This document shows, in pieces, positions 63,101-64,000 of a stretch of DNA of 64,000 nt. Every line of letters starts with the position of its first letter. The first letter of the stretch is position 1. The notes under the pieces are model-generated. The model was given only the letters and a program-made list of their open reading frames with translations, was not told where the DNA came from and did no database searches. A program made the translations under genes and the position numbers. The DNA is from Algoriphagus marinus (GTDB lineage Bacteria; Bacteroidota; Bacteroidia; Cytophagales; Cyclobacteriaceae): contig NZ_MSPQ01000015.1 of assembly GCF_001936475.1 (NCBI RefSeq), positions 1 through 64,000 of the forward strand, written 5' to 3'.

Positions 63101-63565
63101 TCCTTCTGGCAACTCATCTCCTATGGCAAAATCGCATTGACTCACTAAGTCATTGATCATTCCTTGAAGTCCTAGCGCACGTCCATCATCAGGAGCATAG
63201 ATTCGATTGATTCCGTAATCATGTAGTTCTTTAATTTCTTCAGGAAGAATAGTCCCTCCTCCTCCACCAAAGATCTTGACATGACCCGCTCCCTTTTCTC
63301 GAAGCAAATCATACATATATTTAAAAAATTCTACGTGCCCGCCTTGATAGGAAGTTATTGCAATCGCCTGCACATCTTCTTGAATCGCACAGTCAACTAT
63401 CTCCTGTACAGATCTATTATGACCTAAGTGAATCACCTCGCAACCAGTAGCTTGAATGATACGACGCATGATATTAATAGCTGCATCGTGCCCATCAAAA
63501 AGTGAAGCTGCTGTTACAATTCGAATGTGGTTTTTGGGTTTATAAATCTCCTGTGTAGTAGTCAT
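60188..63565 (-). CDS. icmF: Fused isobutyryl/methylmalonyl-CoA mutase (IcmF-type), 1125 aa
   Basis: A cobalamin-dependent acyl-CoA mutase with its own chaperone. In order: a B12-binding domain (about 15-145) with SLFDGHDAAINIMR, a MeaB-like GTPase (about 190-420) with Walker A TGTGGAGKSSL and NKFDKRG, a linker, and the mutase barrel (about 560-1100) with PFTAGVFPFKREGEDPTRMF and YHIAEAGANP. The segment with VFPF fits the IcmF type (isobutyryl-CoA to n-butyryl-CoA) better than a plain methylmalonyl-CoA mutase; substrate tests are needed to decide. It is the first gene of a run of five on the minus strand. Confidence 0.93.
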   Translation of the reverse strand: MTTTQEIYKPKNHIRIVTAASLFDGHDAAINIMRRIIQATGCEVIHLGHNRSVQEIVDCAIQEDVQAIAITSYQGGHVEFFKYMYDLLREKGAGHVKIFGGGGGTILPEEIKELHDYGINRIYAPDDGRALGLQGMINDLVSQCDFAIGDELPEGFILDKAHKEHVGRAISAFENFPENSKALLDKVRKESKNSEIPVLGITGTGGAGKSSLVDELVRRFVMDFEDKTLAIISVDPSKRKTGGALLGDRIRMNAIHHPRVYMRSLATRQSNLALSKYVQDAVDTVKAAGFDMVILETSGIGQSDTEIIEHSDLSLYVMTPEYGAASQLEKIDMLDFADVIALNKFDKRGALDAIRDVKKQYKRNHNLWDVEDDQIPVFGTIASQFNDPGMNQLYRALIGKISEKHSGWESTFELTAGTSEKIYIIPPSRTRYLSEIAEVNRNYDSWVESQKDIAQKLYSISKSIEAIQNLKVDDKDRLIKELQEVYAQVELDFDPKNKKWIEEWGEEVQRYQDDFYVFKVRDKEIKIQTYTKSLSDSRIPKISLPKYEAWGDLLKWGLRENVPGKFPFTAGVFPFKREGEDPTRMFAGEGGPERTNKRFHYVSKDMEAKRLSTAFDSVTLYGEDPDYRPDIYGKIGNSGVNVCCLDDAKKLYSGFNLVNPMTSVSMTINGPAATMTAFFMNAAIDQQCEVYIKANGLEEEIDKKIEAIYAEKGIERPKYNAEIPAGNDGLGLMLLGVTGDQVLPAEVYAKIKADTVSKVRGTVQADILKEDQAQNTCIFSTEFSLRLMGDMQQYFIENGIRNFYSVSISGYHIAEAGANPITQLALTLSNGFTYIEYYVSRGMDINQFAPNLSFFFSNGIDPEYAVIGRVARRIWAKAMKLKYGANERSQMLKYHIQTSGRSLHAQEIDFNDIRTTLQALYAIYDNCNSLHTNAYDEAITTPTEASVRRAMAIQLIINKELGLTKNENPIQGSFIIEELTDLVEEAVYVEFDRITERGGVLGAMETMYQRGKIQEESLHYEMLKHTGEYPIIGVNTFLSSEGSPTVTPGEVIRATQSEKEAQIKTLQTLHAAHSEKVSAELQKLKTVAVKNENVFAELMEAAKYCSLGEITNALYEVGGQYRRNM

Positions 63566-63916
63566 GAATTTGGGTTATTCTATTTGATTATTAAAGCGAA
63601 TTTTAAATGGGAAATTCACATTTTAAACGGCTTTGCGAATATACAGAATTCCAAAAAGACGGACCTCAGTAAATCGAAAGAAAACAAAATATTATTTGGT
63701 GACTGGTAAATAGATTATTTGCGGCGGTATTTCATTTTCATGTTTGATGAAAAGGTGTTGTTTTTACCTATTCCATTCTATCAAAGATTTAAAAAAAACT
63801 CGTATTTGAAATTTTAGAATCTCCATTCAAAATCTTAGAAGTTGAGATTTCTTTACGAAGATTTTAAAATATTCCGGATCTGGTTAGTTTAGCAGAAGTT
63901 TAAATGCCCAAAATCC
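63566..63916. other. Divergent intergenic region
   Basis: This AT-rich region between icmF and the right-edge porter holds no gene, repeat or clear promoter match. It must hold both promoters, but neither fits TAnnTTTG well. Confidence 0.6.
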
Positions 63917-64000
63917 ATGAATTCTAAAAATTACGCCTTCTTTGTATCCATTACAGCCGCTTTGGGCGGCTTTTTATTTGGCTTTGATACTGCCGTCATT
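63917..64000 (+). CDS. Sugar porter family MFS transporter, 5' end only
   Basis: Only 28 codons are inside the window: from the ATG at 63917, the residues read MNSKNYAFFVSITAALGG then FLFGFDTAVI. This is the first helix and the GFD signature of the sugar porter family, as in the protein at 37110-38669 (ALGGLLMGFDASVISG). The rest lies beyond the right edge. It is divergent from icmF. Confidence 0.85.
   Translation, partial: MNSKNYAFFVSITAALGGFLFGFDTAVI

Overview
The window is a chromosomal stretch of an AT-rich member of the Bacteroidota, most likely order Cytophagales and close to Algoriphagus/Cyclobacteriaceae. The evidence is a 1,332-residue hybrid two-component system (propeller, Y_Y_Y, kinase, receiver and AraC in one chain), DUF4369/TlpA and TonB-plug surface proteins, many lipoproteins, Bacteroidota-type promoters (-7 box TAnnTTTG, -33 TTG/TTTG) and few Shine-Dalgarno sites. 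The placement rests on protein character and memory; no search was run. No rRNA, tRNA, CRISPR array, integrase or intact insertion sequence was seen.

Layout. 1-2.4 kb: secreted proteins, the first (a beta-helix protein) cut by the left edge. 2.6-9.1 kb: a LytS/LytTR two-component pair divergent from the large hybrid sensor-regulator. 9.2-12.5 kb: a surface-polysaccharide operon (GT4 glycosyltransferase, UDP-sugar epimerase, RmlB). 12.6-13.7 kb: two paralogous membrane proteins plus a small XRE regulator, with a palindromic operator in the promoter. 13.9-20.3 kb: proC, a thioredoxin-like lipoprotein, gatB and alaS. 20.6-23.4 kb: a D-amino-acid pair (DSD1-like PLP enzyme and a D-aminoacylase-like lipoprotein lacking the usual HxH). 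23.5-30.3 kb: a TonB-plug surface protein with an apparent CTG start, an arginine-decarboxylase-type enzyme, an aminotransferase and an arginase-like enzyme. 30.3-34.2 kb: a GxxExxY gene bracketed by inverted repeats, then argS, a glutathione peroxidase and menA.

34.2-39.9 kb is gene-poor and repeat-rich: universal stress protein, SUI1 factor, an SGNH hydrolase apparently broken by a nonsense codon, a sugar porter between perfect 26-bp inverted repeats, and many degenerate CCTTTGTGGT/ACCGCAAAGG repeats. 39.7-44.3 kb holds a his operon (hisG, hisD, hisC, hisB) behind a previously unannotated 27-residue His-rich leader peptide and a terminator-like hairpin. hisH, hisA, hisF and hisI do not follow. 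44.5-55.6 kb is mostly housekeeping: TPR lipoprotein, ATP-grasp enzyme, polyprenol-phosphate mannosyltransferase, LolC/E-like permease, NamZ-like muramidase, fmt, DUF4412 protein, folA, an SDR, cinA and an E2 acyltransferase. 55.6-63.6 kb is a minus-strand run (icmF, osmC, a 79-residue protein, a Cache-type lipoprotein, a hybrid histidine kinase) ending at a bidirectional terminator. The right edge cuts a second sugar porter.

The most interesting items are the His leader/attenuator, the GxxExxY gene with its terminal inverted repeats and the related dispersed repeats, the XRE-membrane-protein module with its operator, and the Cache lipoprotein coupled by a 4-base overlap to a hybrid kinase.
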